A stretch of 64,000 bases of DNA from Sphaerosporella brunnea (Eukaryota; Ascomycota; Pezizomycetes; Pezizales; Pyronemataceae): assembly GCA_008704415.1 (NCBI GenBank), contig VXIS01000044.1, forward strand, positions 62,001 to 126,000, written 5' to 3'. Positions 1 to 11,208 of this stretch are shown here, piece by piece. Numbering within the stretch: the first letter of the stretch is position 1; every line of letters begins with the position of its first letter. The notes under the pieces are model-generated. The model made no database searches, had not been told where the DNA came from, and saw nothing but the letters and a program-made list of their open reading frames with translations. The position numbers and the translations under genes are program-made.

Positions 1-2510
1 GCAGACGAAGGAACACGCTGACAAGGGCGTTGCGGTGCAGTTCGTGAACGCTGCGGCGCTCGAGGAAAACATCAGCTTCATCAAGTAGCAGCACTGCGCC
101 CCAGCCGTAACACATGTCCAGGATCCTGGAAAGCTGCACTTCCAACTGGCGGGAATCGGTTCCCAATTCCCCCGCAGACACCATGTAAAGTGGCTTCTGG
201 AGGTACTCGGAAATTCCTTCGGCAGTCAGTGTCTTGCCCACACCGGGACGTCCGTGGAGCACGGCCACCAGCCCCTGTCCCTTTCCTCTGATGATGTCGT
301 CTATTCCGGGAGACTTCTTGTTCGCAACTTTACCGCTGTGACTCTCTACAAGTGCCCTGACAATCTTCTTCTGGCCCTCCGGAAGCACCAAACTGTCGAA
401 TGCGCCTGGGTTGAACACAATATCGCGGATGTGCTCAATGGCAAACTCCACCCACATTTTATCACCGAAACTGAATCCAAGCACCGTTGGCGAGCACAAG
501 AGTAATTGCTCCTCTGTCATGCTCCCCGGAACGAGGGACTGCTTGTTTGATGGTCTCAGTGTTGAGGGAACACGCCCCAGACGGGACGCTTCTCGGTCGG
601 CGAGCCTACTCGTGATGGTTGTTAACGTTTTTTCTTCCGTGGTCACGGTGATCGATCCTGCAAACTCGCGCTCGAGCCCGCCGCCCCCGTTGTCGACGGT
701 GTCATCGAAACCAGGCATTGCATATCTCCCGGCACCGGGCTTGACCGGACTCGTGATGTAGTTCGGGTTCATGCGCCTGAAAGTCAGAGAATCCACCACA
801 ATTCGGGAGTTGACCTCCAAGCGGATCAAGTTCTGCTTCTTCTTAAAGAAAGCAAGTCCTTTGTAGAATTTATAGTGCATGCCGTTCAGTGAGCCAAATT
901 TACGTCCGCGGGCAACGAGCTTTTGCGTCACTGTATCCTTTTCCTCGTGGTAGGCGAGGGGAAAGACTGGGAGAGAGTCGATGCGGCGGCTACCGACAAA
1001 TTCCGGGATGTCAAGGAACGCTTTCGCTTCGCCGAACGTTTTGCCGTCGTAATCGATGTAATGGCAATCCATACAGAAAAACGTCTCCTGTCGTTGGTGG
1101 TCGTACTTTTCAGAGCCCCAGCCGAGCTTTACACAGCGGGGCTCATTGCTGCCGGAACAAGTTGTGTAAAGCAGGGTATTAGGCAAAAATAAGGCCCACA
1201 GCAAGTCGAAAGTGATTTCATGGTGTTCGAGAAGCGGACGGAGACGCGTTTCTATCGGTCTATAGTCATCGTCGATATACTGGCAAAGCAGGGCGAGATG
1301 GTCGACCTTGGCTTTGTTCTGCGACTCTTCGGGCAAAGCCTTCTCTTTCGCGAGGACATCTTTCAGGTCACCAAGATAGTTGAAGAGGAGGTTTGGGTCG
1401 ATCTGCGAGGTAGGGTTAGCAGGTAGGACACCGCACACGTCGCCGAAGGAAAACAGTGGGGGAGCCTCGCGGGGGGACTTGCCGATGGCTTATCTTCATG
1501 AAGGCTGACACCTTTGATATCCTTGAAAATCTCTCGCAATACAGGCGTAAGCTCCGGGCTCTTGATGTCGACGGTTGTGCTCTGGTATTTGTTTTGCCAA
1601 TCTGATCGCTATCAGTTTCGAGCGTGATAAAAAAAAAAAAAAAAAAAACGCGAAAAAACACAACAGCTGTATACGCACCGAATCGCCGTCTAACGACGAA
1701 GATATACTCTTCCCATTTATCGTCCTTATCGCGGCGGGACTTGGTGCTCTCGGTGAGGTAAAAATCGTGGATGTTTTTGTTGTACAGGTGATCCAGTCGC
1801 TTGAATTCGAGCTTGCTGGCACGCTCTCGCGGCTTTGCATTTAGGGGGTCGCCGTTTTCATCCAACTCATACTCGTCGCCGTTCAGCTCAAATTGGCCAT
1901 TCATGAAATGCCCCATGCGGGGCAGAGCTCTCCTGAAAGGCCGAGGATTGAGCGGTGGCGGTGGGGGGCAGCAGGCAGCCCCGCCAAGCAGAGCAGCAGC
2001 AGCCTGTCCCGCGAGGACATCCCTCTGGAGTGCAGCTCTATTGATATTATTATTTGCAGAGCCGTTTCCGTTCAAGAGTGCACCGCCGCCTGTAGATTTC
2101 TGGTTTTTCGCAGAGACGAGATCGATCGCGGCGTTTCTGCCAGTGCGGTCGGGATCCGCAGGGGATGGTAGTTCTACCTCGGAGCCGCTGCTCTTGTCGG
2201 CCTCATCTTCGTCATCCTCATCGCAACGCGGCGTCGTTGTCGCCGCCGTCGTCGTCGTTCCTGCGCGCGCGTTTGCGAGCGAAATATCCCGTGCCGCAGC
2301 AACGCTCATGGCCAATCCCGGAAGCTCGACGTAGATGCCAATCTTCGCTAGCTCCCGCTGAAAATCCAGCCGCATCTGTTGGAACAAACGGACGTAAATG
2401 CCCTCGACGTCCAAAGCGGCCACCCCTTTGGTTTCAGGTGACGCCGAGGGATTGGCGCCGTTCATGAACGGAGTCTCGGATGAGCTGTTGGTTGTAGGCG
2501 CGTTTGCCAT
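1..2510 (-). CDS. AAA family ATPase, C-terminus cut off by window edge
   Basis: A multidomain AAA+ ATPase of the kind common in filamentous fungi; its substrate is unknown. Exons 2510..1679, 1601..1483 and 1402..<1 join in one frame. The N-terminal third is low-complexity and acidic. A conserved middle region follows (SPELTP..EIFKDIKGVS, then LLFNYLGDL), then the ATPase core with Walker A GRPGVGKT, a GELGTDSRQLE segment and Walker B VLLLDEADVFLERRS. The remainder, including sensor and arginine-finger regions, lies outside the window. The start at 2510 (MANAPTTN) is preferred, although the frame stays open upstream to 2609. Intron 1602..1678 is GT-AG and contains a long T tract. Intron 1403..1482 begins GCAAGT and ends CAG, so it is a GC-AG intron. 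Family assignment is secure; cellular role is not known. Confidence 0.85.
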
Positions 2511-2619
2511 GACGTCGGACAAGGAACTAGGAAGCCCAGCAAGAGAAACTGAGATGAGATATCCTTGGTGGTACCGTGAGATGAGGAAGGCCGTTGACGT
2601 GAGAACCACTCAATAGGTA

Positions 2620-4700
2620 TGACGGTTTGCAGTGGGGTGGTGCGGGGGGGGTGAACGAGAAGAGAGGAAATTGAATGGGTCTCGCAAACGTTATATAGTG
2701 CGTACTTAAGTAGCTATGGGAAGGTGGCGAAGCTTTGGAAACCTCCGGAGGCGACACAGATGATGACAGAGGATCTGTTGAGGGTGTGAGCAGCTTAAGT
2801 GCGGGCTGGGCTGGCTGCTCTCTTTGGCTTCCTGCCGGGAAGGTTTGATTGTTGGGCAATCACCAGGATACCTAGGTCTGAGCGGTTGGTGTTGTTTTGG
2901 AGGCGATTACTGCGCTTGTAGCCTTTGGATCGGCGTGACCAACTGGGAGCTCTTTCTCTCGCCCGTCCCCATCCGTTCGCATGCTGAACTACAGACATGT
3001 ACATTGTAATTGGTCCTGATGCATCTCATTGGGATATCGATGCCCCGAGAATCCTGGTCCGAGACGCACGTTTGAACAAGGAAGCCATCCCACGCCCGTC
3101 GAAAATTTTAAAGCAAAACAACAGTTTCTATTCTTTGCGATTCTTCGAGCCTCTCTGGCTTCGAAGCATCTAACCCCACTTTATTCTCATTGTGAAAGAA
3201 AGAAAAGAAAAAAGAAAAGAAAAAAAAGGAATATAGCACGTCCCAAGGACGCGGGTCGCGTCGGCACGCGATAGGACAGATAAAATACGTGGCTAGCGGG
3301 CGATGTCTGCACAAAAGCTTGAGTTTGGGTCGGTCAGAGTCAGTGTCCGCTCTGACGGAAGGTGAATGTAGAAAAGACTGAAGCTCCACCGGGATGACTC
3401 TACGCGAGCCTGTAGATGGATCGCGACGGAATACCTCGATAGGGGTGCCGGCGGAGAAGCCAAGAATTGCCTGCCGACAGCCATGGCCAGCGCGAGCAGT
3501 CGCAAGTCCTCTCGCCCCGGAAAGTCAATCACTTCCATTGTCATGCCGCGCGCGTGTGGGTGTGTGCTGTTAAAGTCTGCAAGCAGGCCATAACGATTGC
3601 GGCCGGCCGAATTCGAAAGATTTCGCAAGTCGACCAAGTCGGCTTTCCGAGAAATAGCTGCAAGCAGCTCCACAAGTCAAGTGGGAGGAGAGGTCGTAAA
3701 TAAACGGTTCTTCGTGAATCGATCGAGCGCGGCGGACCGCAGCGTCAGTGAGTTCTGGCCATGGAGTGGAAGGAGTTTGGACAGAGCACACGGGCAACGG
3801 CAGTGAAAGAACACTATGCATGCGTTCTGGGCAAAATAAACGTGCAGATGGTTCGCCAGTGCCATCCTTGCAAGTTGATATTTAATATATCAATATATCA
3901 TGCAGCCCATTCACAAAGCGCAACGCCTCAAACGACAACGAGCCTCATCCTCATCGCTTTTCTTTTTCTTACGCACATCTGACTTTTTTTTTCACGCTGA
4001 ATTTTCGTCTCCTGCTTCCAAACGTGATTGCAATACCGTACTATCACTATGCTATCGTATGGCAATGCACATACAGTTCGTCGCCGCTGTGCGCGCCTGA
4101 ACGCGTTCCCCTATCAGTTGCATCCGCCGCAATCCACGCCGGCCCGATTCAAAACCGCCTTCACAACAGTCTCGTTCCCGATTTCGGGCTTCTCAATCCA
4201 GTTTTCACCACCCAAGCCTTCCGGCGTGAGGTTGCACAGCGTCGCCATGCAACAGGGCTTAGGGCTTTGCGAGCAGTACAATAAACGAAACCGAACGACG
4301 TCAGCTGAACACTGCCGCCTTCACTGCCTTGTGGTCTCACTGCACATCTACCACACATCTACCGGATCTGAGCTCCTGATGATGACGCGTACCTCGCCCC
4401 CCCCCCCCCCAGCTTGTGCCTACTTTCCGCCCTGGGTGGTTCGCATCTGATGTCACTTCTAGGGTAGAGTAGACTCATCGCATTACACCTTGCGGGGGCG
4501 GGGGCGGGGGCGGGCGGCACGTAACCCGGTATGGCTCATGCTCGCGGTGCTTTTTGAGCTATCGATGCGTCACATGTTGCGGCGAGATCTAGAAGGCAGA
4601 CAACGATCACATTGCAGCAGCAGCAGCTGATCGATCTCGTGGCAATCATCTACACACCAAAGCACGGCAAGTTGCATGAGTATAGTCGATGAGTGTGTGC
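2620..4700. other. Non-coding stretch upstream of the ATPase gene
   Basis: No gene is recognised here. The first few hundred bases are probably the promoter and 5' UTR of the ATPase gene. The minus strand at 3293..3673 has a 126-codon frame with plausible composition, but no domain, no homology I can recall and no clear splice partners. A short purine-rich tract lies near 3195-3230 and a C10 run near 4397. Confidence 0.5.
4494..4517. repeat. (GGGGGC)n microsatellite
   Basis: About four tandem copies of a six-base G-rich unit (gcgggg and permutations) are read directly from the sequence. It lies in a gene-free stretch. Confidence 0.8.
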
Positions 4701-5514
4701 TTAGTGTGAATGTAGGAACATTAATTGCCTGCACGCCCTACTTCCTGGTGCGCAGTGATCGGTGTGGACTGCACCGACTGAACTATCTGGAACATGAACT
4801 ATCACCCTGAAGCCAGGCCGGATAGGACTTCTCGATTTGCCGTCAACATCTACGAGCTGATAAACGCCACTGACGCCACTGTTACAGAACCTCACCAACA
4901 TCGCTAAATCGCAGGGCATAACCATACATGCAGCCACACCAGCAGCAGCAGCCGCCTTCACAAAAAACCGAAAACGAAAATGCAGCTTGGGGCACCCAAA
5001 TATCGCGATCTTGGCGCAAGATTCAACATTGGGAGGGCCGTTATGTTTTGCTGTAGAACTACCTAGGTAGGTAGCAATATTGCGATGTTGGAGACGGTTT
5101 GTTTGCATGGCATAGCGAGGTTGCGCAGTGAAAGTAAGCAACTGGTGGTTGAGAATGAAGAAACCCGGGTTTTTAGAAAGTTCGTAAGCGGTTTTCAGCA
5201 GCAGCAACCCTTCATGCAATAACTACCAGACATAAGGCGGCCGCCTTATTCCTTATTCCGATGTAGTCTGTGATCGGCTACTTTTTTACCGAGTCGCACA
5301 AATACAGGGCGTTTGTTTGTGGGCGCATTCGCTAGTTTCCATTCCCATTCCATCAAGTCGTCGACTTCAAAAGGTCGATGCGTTAATGGGAACTGGCAAG
5401 CTAGATGGCCAAACTGAATAGGGTGTAAACTAAAGGTCCAGACGAAGGCAGACGAAGGCGAGGACGAAGGCAGAACCCATTCACCCCGGTGCCCTCACAC
5501 CACTGTTGTCAGAA

Positions 5515-5890
5515 ACCAGCCGAAACAGCCGGGCGGGCTTTTTGCATCAGCCCAAACGGCCCAGCCCGCTGTCGGGCCAGCCCTGCTGCCCGGGCTATCC
5601 GGTGAATACCGGCCACTGCGAGTGGCGGGGTTCAATCGGCGCCGATACACTTATCAGGATCTGTAATGTTATAGCACACTCCTATCTAGTGATTCCCTCC
5701 TAGTCATCGTTTTACACGGCGAACATCTTTGTGTACTTTTCGTTTCATAGCAGTAGTTTATATCATGGTGGTCGTCTTTGTCGTCATTGTGGTCTCCGTC
5801 GTGGGCTGCAGCCCAAACAGCCATCCGGGCTTTTTGATCAGCCCACATCCGCCCAACGCAGCCGGCCGGGCGGGCTGGCTGTTGAGAACA
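5515..5890. repeat. GC-rich repeat pair, possibly hAT-type non-autonomous element
   Basis: Two related segments, about 5518-5552 and 5812-5848, both read cag-cc..cgggc-tttttg-atcagccca. Each is followed by more GC-rich GGGCTGG/CCAGCCC blocks. They are direct copies about 295 bases apart. Such terminal GGGCTGGGC-rich motifs occur in fungal hAT transposons, but I cannot define terminal inverted repeats or an 8-bp target duplication, so the class is inference. A related block of CCAGCC units lies at 22363-22390. Confidence 0.45.
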
Positions 5891-5899
5891 CTGCCTCAT

Positions 5900-7280
5900 A
5901 CCTCACCATACAAATGGGAACGCCGCGCTGGTATGCATTTCCATTCCATTCAGAGGCTTGAGTCCCAATTGCGAAGGGTTAAGTTAGGGTTAGGTTTATC
6001 CCGCCGGAACGCATAATTTCACTGCCCGCCCAATGTCTGGATTGATATTTCTACGGTACTCTGTGCTCTTGATGTCTCGAGATCTCCACCGTCCCCGACC
6101 GACCGAACATCTAGCGAGGGGGACAGGGAGCGCAGTGAGCAGACTGTTGCCACAGATACAATAGCAACATGTCTATGCCGTGTACAGATATACAATGCAG
6201 CATGCACCAAAGATTCTGTATTCTTTTGTAAATCTTCAAGAATACCGAAAGAATACCAGCTCTCCCCAGGGAGCAACCAAAGACCGTACCCCCGACACCC
6301 AGCATTCGTCAACAATGCGAGGCGGTATCTAGCATTACCAGATTGATGCGCATCTTTGTTTTTTTGCACAAAGAACCTGCCGGGCTTCGGATCGGCAGCA
6401 TTGTTCCTACGGAAGCTCTCTTCCCAACTGTGCTATAAAGACTTTGTTAAAAAAAAGGTATTACAATTGTAGCCTATCAGGGACACCCAGAGCAGAATTT
6501 TCCAGAATACCTTCAGAATCCGGACACCACTGTTTTCAAAAGAGGGTTTTTTTGAGAAACTACCATTTGTCAAATTTCCGGTACCTATTTCTACACATCC
6601 AGCAATGCTTGTGAATGGCTACTAGTATAGGTAATTAGAAAACCGGTAGTCATACCATCTTTCCTGATAACCTGCGTTCTGTGAAATTTATAGTTCAGTA
6701 ACAGCCGGATTTAGTCAACTTCCGGATCACGACGGAGTAGATATAGTGCAGGCACTTATACACCTCGTCGTCGCACGTCGCCGGTTGGTGGAGATGGGTG
6801 GAGATGGACGATCATAATGAACGCAGTTATCCCCGCGTGCGAACTCTGAGCAGACACTACGTTTCTCGACCAAACAAGATGCGCTCTATAATTCTACGTG
6901 GTGCAGCTCCACAGGTTTAACACCGTTGTATTCTGGTTATGGGGTTGCAACTACGGATTGTGAAAAGCTTGGACCAGCTGAATGGCACGGCCCCGCAGCC
7001 ATGGCCAGCTGCCAACGCTACCACCTGCCACTATCTTGAGAGTGAGCTTGGTCCGAGCACTGAGGTTCTTTCGTCATGACTTTGATCCATAATGCCGGCT
7101 GCTCCCAACTTCGTATACCACTGGTACAACGACCCTCCAGCAGCAGCAGCAACTTGAACACAATGGGCAGGCCGAACAAAGGAAAGGCACAATCACGACA
7201 AGCGGGCGCCATCAGCGCATCTCGGACTCGGAAACGCAGTTGCCGAGTCTCTCGGCGGCGGTGAATCTCTCGGCGCAGTC
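5900..7280. other. Gene-poor stretch before the transposase remnant
   Basis: No protein-coding gene is recognisable. The stretch contains a short TTAGGG-like motif pair near 5978-5998 and several T and A runs. Near 7163 there is an ATG frame rich in Lys/Arg (MGRPNKGK...). It might be the N-terminal start of the transposase whose C-terminal end follows at 7285, which would make the element internally deleted; that is inference. Confidence 0.45.
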
Positions 7281-7284
7281 GGAT

Positions 7285-7640
7285 TGAGGAGATTGTCGAG
7301 GATGCGGGACACCTAGTAATGTCCTATCCTACGTTCCACTGCGAACTTAACTGGATCGAATATTACTGGGGCGCATGCAAGCACTATGCCCGGAAGCACT
7401 GCAACTACACTCTGCCCGGTATTTAACACTTCCTCAGTAATACAACAGTAGTTAACAGCCATCAGGTCTTATGGAGGCAGTCCCTGAAGCTTTGGAGTCT
7501 GTGAAGCCATCGCTCATTTTCAAGTACTGTGGCGACGAACTCAGCGTATTATCCAGGCATATAGGGAAGGCGCCACCTTTAGAGACAAGGAGTACAGAGC
7601 GTGGGTCTATACCAGTCACCGGCGGGTCTCACAGCGAGAG
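7285..7640 (+). pseudogene. Degenerate DDE-type transposase, C-terminal remnant
   Basis: The frame starting IEEIVEDAGH at 7285 reads through YPTFHCELNWIEYYWGACKHYA and TLPGI to a stop near 7425. This is the terminal part of the DDE endonuclease domain of a common fungal transposase family, with the acidic E of NWIEYYWG visible. A second block at 7471-7530 (VPEALESVKPSLIFKY) and a third in another frame at about 7530-7632 (WRRTQRIIQAYREG, then VYTSHRR) are the conserved C-terminal tail. A stop codon and at least one frameshift separate the blocks, so no functional transposase is made. No catalytic N-terminal half is present. Family recognition is from memory of conserved motifs; confidence in the family is good, exact limits are approximate. 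Confidence 0.75.
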
Positions 7641-7644
7641 CCAG

Positions 7645-9078
7645 GCGCAGATGGGCAATAAATTGACTATTGGGGTCACGTCCCCAGCGTTCGCTCTGAA
7701 CTTTGGTCCCCACCAATTTTTACCCTTTGACCACTATCTACACCGTGTCCGCTGCTTACTTTCCGACGAAAACATCCGTGCGACAACTAGGTCTATATCT
7801 GCCTGCACCATATATTTATATATATGTGTTCCGGATCGCTATTGGAGTACTTTTACCCGGGTTTTTTTTGTTACTGTGTGTATATCATGGTGCGAGCGGT
7901 GATGGAATTCCTCGTGAAAACGGGCTGCAGGCAGGCAATTCCGTCAAGAGAGGATCTCGAGTTATTGAGGGGAGGCCTTGGTACGGCGGCGAGGGCTGTC
8001 GCTGATATGTCCGCCCGCCCTGTTCTGCCCACCTTGCCGCCAATCGCAGCATGTCAACAATGGTATTTAGCAGCGACAGAGTAAGTATAAGTACTTCACG
8101 ACTTAGCCTGCTGCTGGAACTTTCGCCGCGCAATCTCACGCCGTAGGTATTATTTTACTCGGACAAGTTTTAGTTTTTTTTTTTTTTTTTTTTTTTAGGT
8201 AGGTTGATATCCTCAGGTTGCGAACGACCCTGATATCTTCAGAGCTTGTTAGACATGCCACAACATGTTAACAAGAACTTCCCCTCTCCCCATCCATCCA
8301 TCCATAACCTCACCGTGGGACCGCCGTACATAGAGTGCCTCACCTCCCCCCGCAGCAATCTCTTCGATCTCAAACTCCCTTAATATCATATCCGCCATGA
8401 TCAGCGCTTAAAACAAAACTCCAGCCTGTGGCTGGGTAGCAGCGTGATTGCGTGGCATCGTCGGCGGGTATGTACTTAGGAGGTACGGGTGCTCCCTCTA
8501 TAAGGATAGGCTTTGGACAGGAGGTGCGTACATACTTGTGCGGATTCGTACCTCCAATCGTGCCAGCAAAAAAAGCAGAACCCTCCCCTCGACTAGATAC
8601 CGCCTTCGATCCTACCCAAACAACTCGGCCAGCGTCACGGTTACAACCCTTTTTTTTTGTACAGTGTTCCCTTTCAAACAACTAGTTATTTCCTAAATAA
8701 TACACTTTTTACAAGACTATGTACCCCATACAAATTTCTCCAAGACCCTTATAAACTATCTCTCATACATTTTCGAAGGGACCGCCGGAATGTAGTTAGT
8801 CTTATAAGCGGGTTGTTCTTGGTGTTATTGTACTGTATGTACATGCATCACAGCTGGCATCAAAGTGACAACAGTGTGCCAGTTTATATAAGTAGCATCC
8901 GTTGAATATATGTACAGAAAGACATAGATACATGCCTCATACCCTAGCTCATAAACCCAAAAAAAGGCCACATGTAATACAAATTATCACCATAAAAAAA
9001 AACCAAAGAAACCGAAAAACTCCAAAAAAAAAAAAAAAAGCGCCGATGATCCTCATACATAACTGCACTACACTAAAA
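7645..9078. other. Non-coding, repeat-bearing stretch
   Basis: No gene is recognised. A T22-24 run lies near 8171. The segments at 8492-8530 (ctccctctataaggataggc) and 8757-8815 resemble 49093-49200, so this is a copy of a dispersed repeat. The last 100 bases or so before 9079 are A-rich and are the likely 3' UTR of the neighbouring minus-strand gene. Confidence 0.5.
8492..8815. repeat. Dispersed repeat copy shared with 49093-49210
   Basis: Two blocks match. The first is ctccctctataaggataggc followed by a GGA(c/cc)GGAGG..GTGCGTA stretch. The second is catacattttcgaagggaccgccggaatgtag, which matches catacattttgg..gacccgccggaacgtag near 49156. The order and orientation are conserved, but the spacing between blocks is larger here. 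Class unknown. Confidence 0.6.
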
Positions 9079-10014
9079 CTACCGGCTCCTCCCAGAGCCC
9101 TTCCGCGTAGCAAAGGTCAATATGCTGCTCCCCTTACTGGCACGCCGCTCAGTATTTGGTTGCAGCGGCTGGGTGGTGCGCAGGCTGACGCGAGTAGCGG
9201 CACGCTCGGCCGCGTCTTGCAGCTCCCGCCGCCAGGACAGGGAGTCGGCGCGGCTGAGCGGGATGGGTGTTGTCAGCTGCGGCGGGGGGGTGGTGGGGGT
9301 GCGGGAACCTTCTGGCTGGGTTGTGCTGCAGTGTAGGCCCTCCGCCCCCTCCTCCTCCTCTTGCTCCTGCTTCTGCTCCTCCACCGGGGAGACGGGAGAG
9401 TACGGCGTCGGTTTGGGCTGGCCTGCTACTGCTGGCGGGGTTGTTGGCGGGACGCCGAAATCGAAGCCTGCGTTTGCCACGCCCTTCTCGGCCTGCGAGG
9501 CCGTCTCGAATGACGCTGCCGATGATGATGATATCGATTTTGCATCCGCCTCCGCCTCCCGCGCCACCACCACCGACGGCGCCTGCCGCCGCCGCCTACA
9601 CACGAACACGCCCACGGCGCTGAGGAGGAGGGTACACACGAAGGCGACGACCAAGCCTGCAATCGCGCCTGGCGAGAGTTTCTTCCCGTCGTCCCCCGTT
9701 GTATCCTCGGCGCAGACCTGCGCCAGCGCCGCGCGGAATGCGGGGCTGATATTGGTCGCCTCGTCGCACTCCCATACGCACGCCGCGATCTGCTGCCGCA
9801 CGTTTTCGCCCGGCGTGGTTCCGTTCAGCGCGGGGTTGAAGCCCGGGAAGGTTATGCATGTTGTTGCTAGGGAGCTGACCAGCGTCGGGATGTAGCTGTT
9901 TACGCAGGGGCGCGCGCAGGGTGGGATGAAGTCGAGGGAGGGCGGGAAGGTGGTGGTTTGTGCCTGCGCTGCCGCGGAGATGGCGGAGAGGAGGAGGAGG
10001 ACGTAGAGGTGCAT
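9079..10014 (-). CDS. Secreted/single-pass membrane protein with six-cysteine ectodomain
   Basis: A single-exon frame of 311 residues. Residues 1-18 form a hydrophobic signal peptide (MHLYVLLLLSAISAAAQA). The ectodomain, about 20-112, has six cysteines (33, 37, 53, 79, 83, 101) in a CxxxC..C..CxxxC..C pattern. That resembles, but does not match, the eight-cysteine CFEM domain. Residues 117-139 form a transmembrane helix followed by RRRR, which sets a type I topology. The cytoplasmic tail of about 170 residues is Pro/Ser/Glu-rich and low in complexity. It could be a plasma-membrane sensor or cell-wall-linked receptor, but nothing in the sequence gives a ligand. The ATG at 10014 is well placed directly before the signal peptide. 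Confidence 0.75.
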   Translation of the reverse strand: MHLYVLLLLSAISAAAQAQTTTFPPSLDFIPPCARPCVNSYIPTLVSSLATTCITFPGFNPALNGTTPGENVRQQIAACVWECDEATNISPAFRAALAQVCAEDTTGDDGKKLSPGAIAGLVVAFVCTLLLSAVGVFVCRRRRQAPSVVVAREAEADAKSISSSSAASFETASQAEKGVANAGFDFGVPPTTPPAVAGQPKPTPYSPVSPVEEQKQEQEEEEGAEGLHCSTTQPEGSRTPTTPPPQLTTPIPLSRADSLSWRRELQDAAERAATRVSLRTTQPLQPNTERRASKGSSILTFATRKGSGRSR

Positions 10015-11208
10015 TGCTGTGACTTGCAGCGGTTTGCGGTTTGCGGTTTGCAGTTCTTGGACATCGTCGTGGGGAGGCGGTGGTTATGTACATACCTCCA
10101 CGCAGGGGGAATTTTTTTTTTTTTTTTTTTTTTTTTTCTGCGTAGATAGACGCCCGGTAATGCGGAGGTGGTGATGGTATTGTGGACGGTATTTTTGGTG
10201 TTTATGTGGGGGAATTACTTTGTGCTACTAGGCAGGCTATTTTTGGCACCGCCTACCGTTCATTGATGCTGCGTTCGGAAGGTATTCTACTCTTTATGCT
10301 TACCATCTACTTACCTAGCCTATCCGGCTGGCTACATCGTGGTGATGATGATGATGGTGCGCTATTCCTGTGCCTGCCTGTGCGAGGTTTATGAGAACGT
10401 TCGAAGCTGCAATATCGCGGCTCATGTGTTGTCGTTGCAAGGCAAGGCCAACTGCGGGGAGTTCAACTAGCGAAACTCCGAAACACTTTGCTTTGCGTAG
10501 GTACAATAGGAGATAGAGTACACAGTGGCTACATACCCGCCGATCCTGTTCTGGCGCCACGCAATACTCTACCGAGCCACATGCTGAAGTTTTAAGCGCG
10601 GCCAATCGGATGGTTGGGTGCAATAGCAGATAGTTATGCTATTAAGGGCCATTCGAGGCGACTGGTACCTAGTTTGAGATCGAAGGTTAACGTTCTTATT
10701 ATGGCATGCCGGACAACATCACGATATTTGTTTGGCTTAAAAACATCATAGCAGTTTTTGTTTTGTGAAGTTATGGCGGCGTTTATGGAGACGTAAAATG
10801 TTTCTCCACGCGCAAGACGCTGGTTATGTAGCCGTTCTGTAACAGTGGCGTTTATCAGCCATGGGCGTGGCGGTGGTAATTTTCGTGCCAAACTGATACG
10901 TCGCACGTTCCATGACGCGTTCCATACCTTTAGCGCCTGCATTTCAGACGACAGCCCTGTGCATCACCCTGCATGAGAGGTCCAAAAATAAAGGCGGCTA
11001 TCTAGAGCACGTGTGCAAGTCACCATCAATCTAGGACAATACCCACCGACAAGTTAAAAGCCCAAGTATGTTCAACATAGGACAGCCATATCACTGTAGT
11101 TACAATTGTGAGCCTGAAAGCTCAAGAAAAATGAACAAGAAATCCTCATCAACAGGTACCAATTAGCCCCAGGTGACACTGACGCTTCTGTCGTTACCAA
11201 ACACCGCT
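10015..11208. other. Intergenic stretch
   Basis: Upstream region of the minus-strand membrane-protein gene and downstream region of the methyltransferase gene. A T26-27 run lies at about 10111-10137. No coding region is convincing. Confidence 0.6.

Noticed and set aside
4701..5219. Minus-strand frame of 172 codons
   Set aside because: Composition is not protein-like throughout, there is no domain or splice evidence, and it lies in a decayed stretch.
9122..9895. Plus-strand frame of 257 codons at 9.1-9.9 kb
   Set aside because: It is opposite the membrane-protein gene, which has a signal peptide, paired cysteines and a transmembrane helix; the plus frame has none of these.
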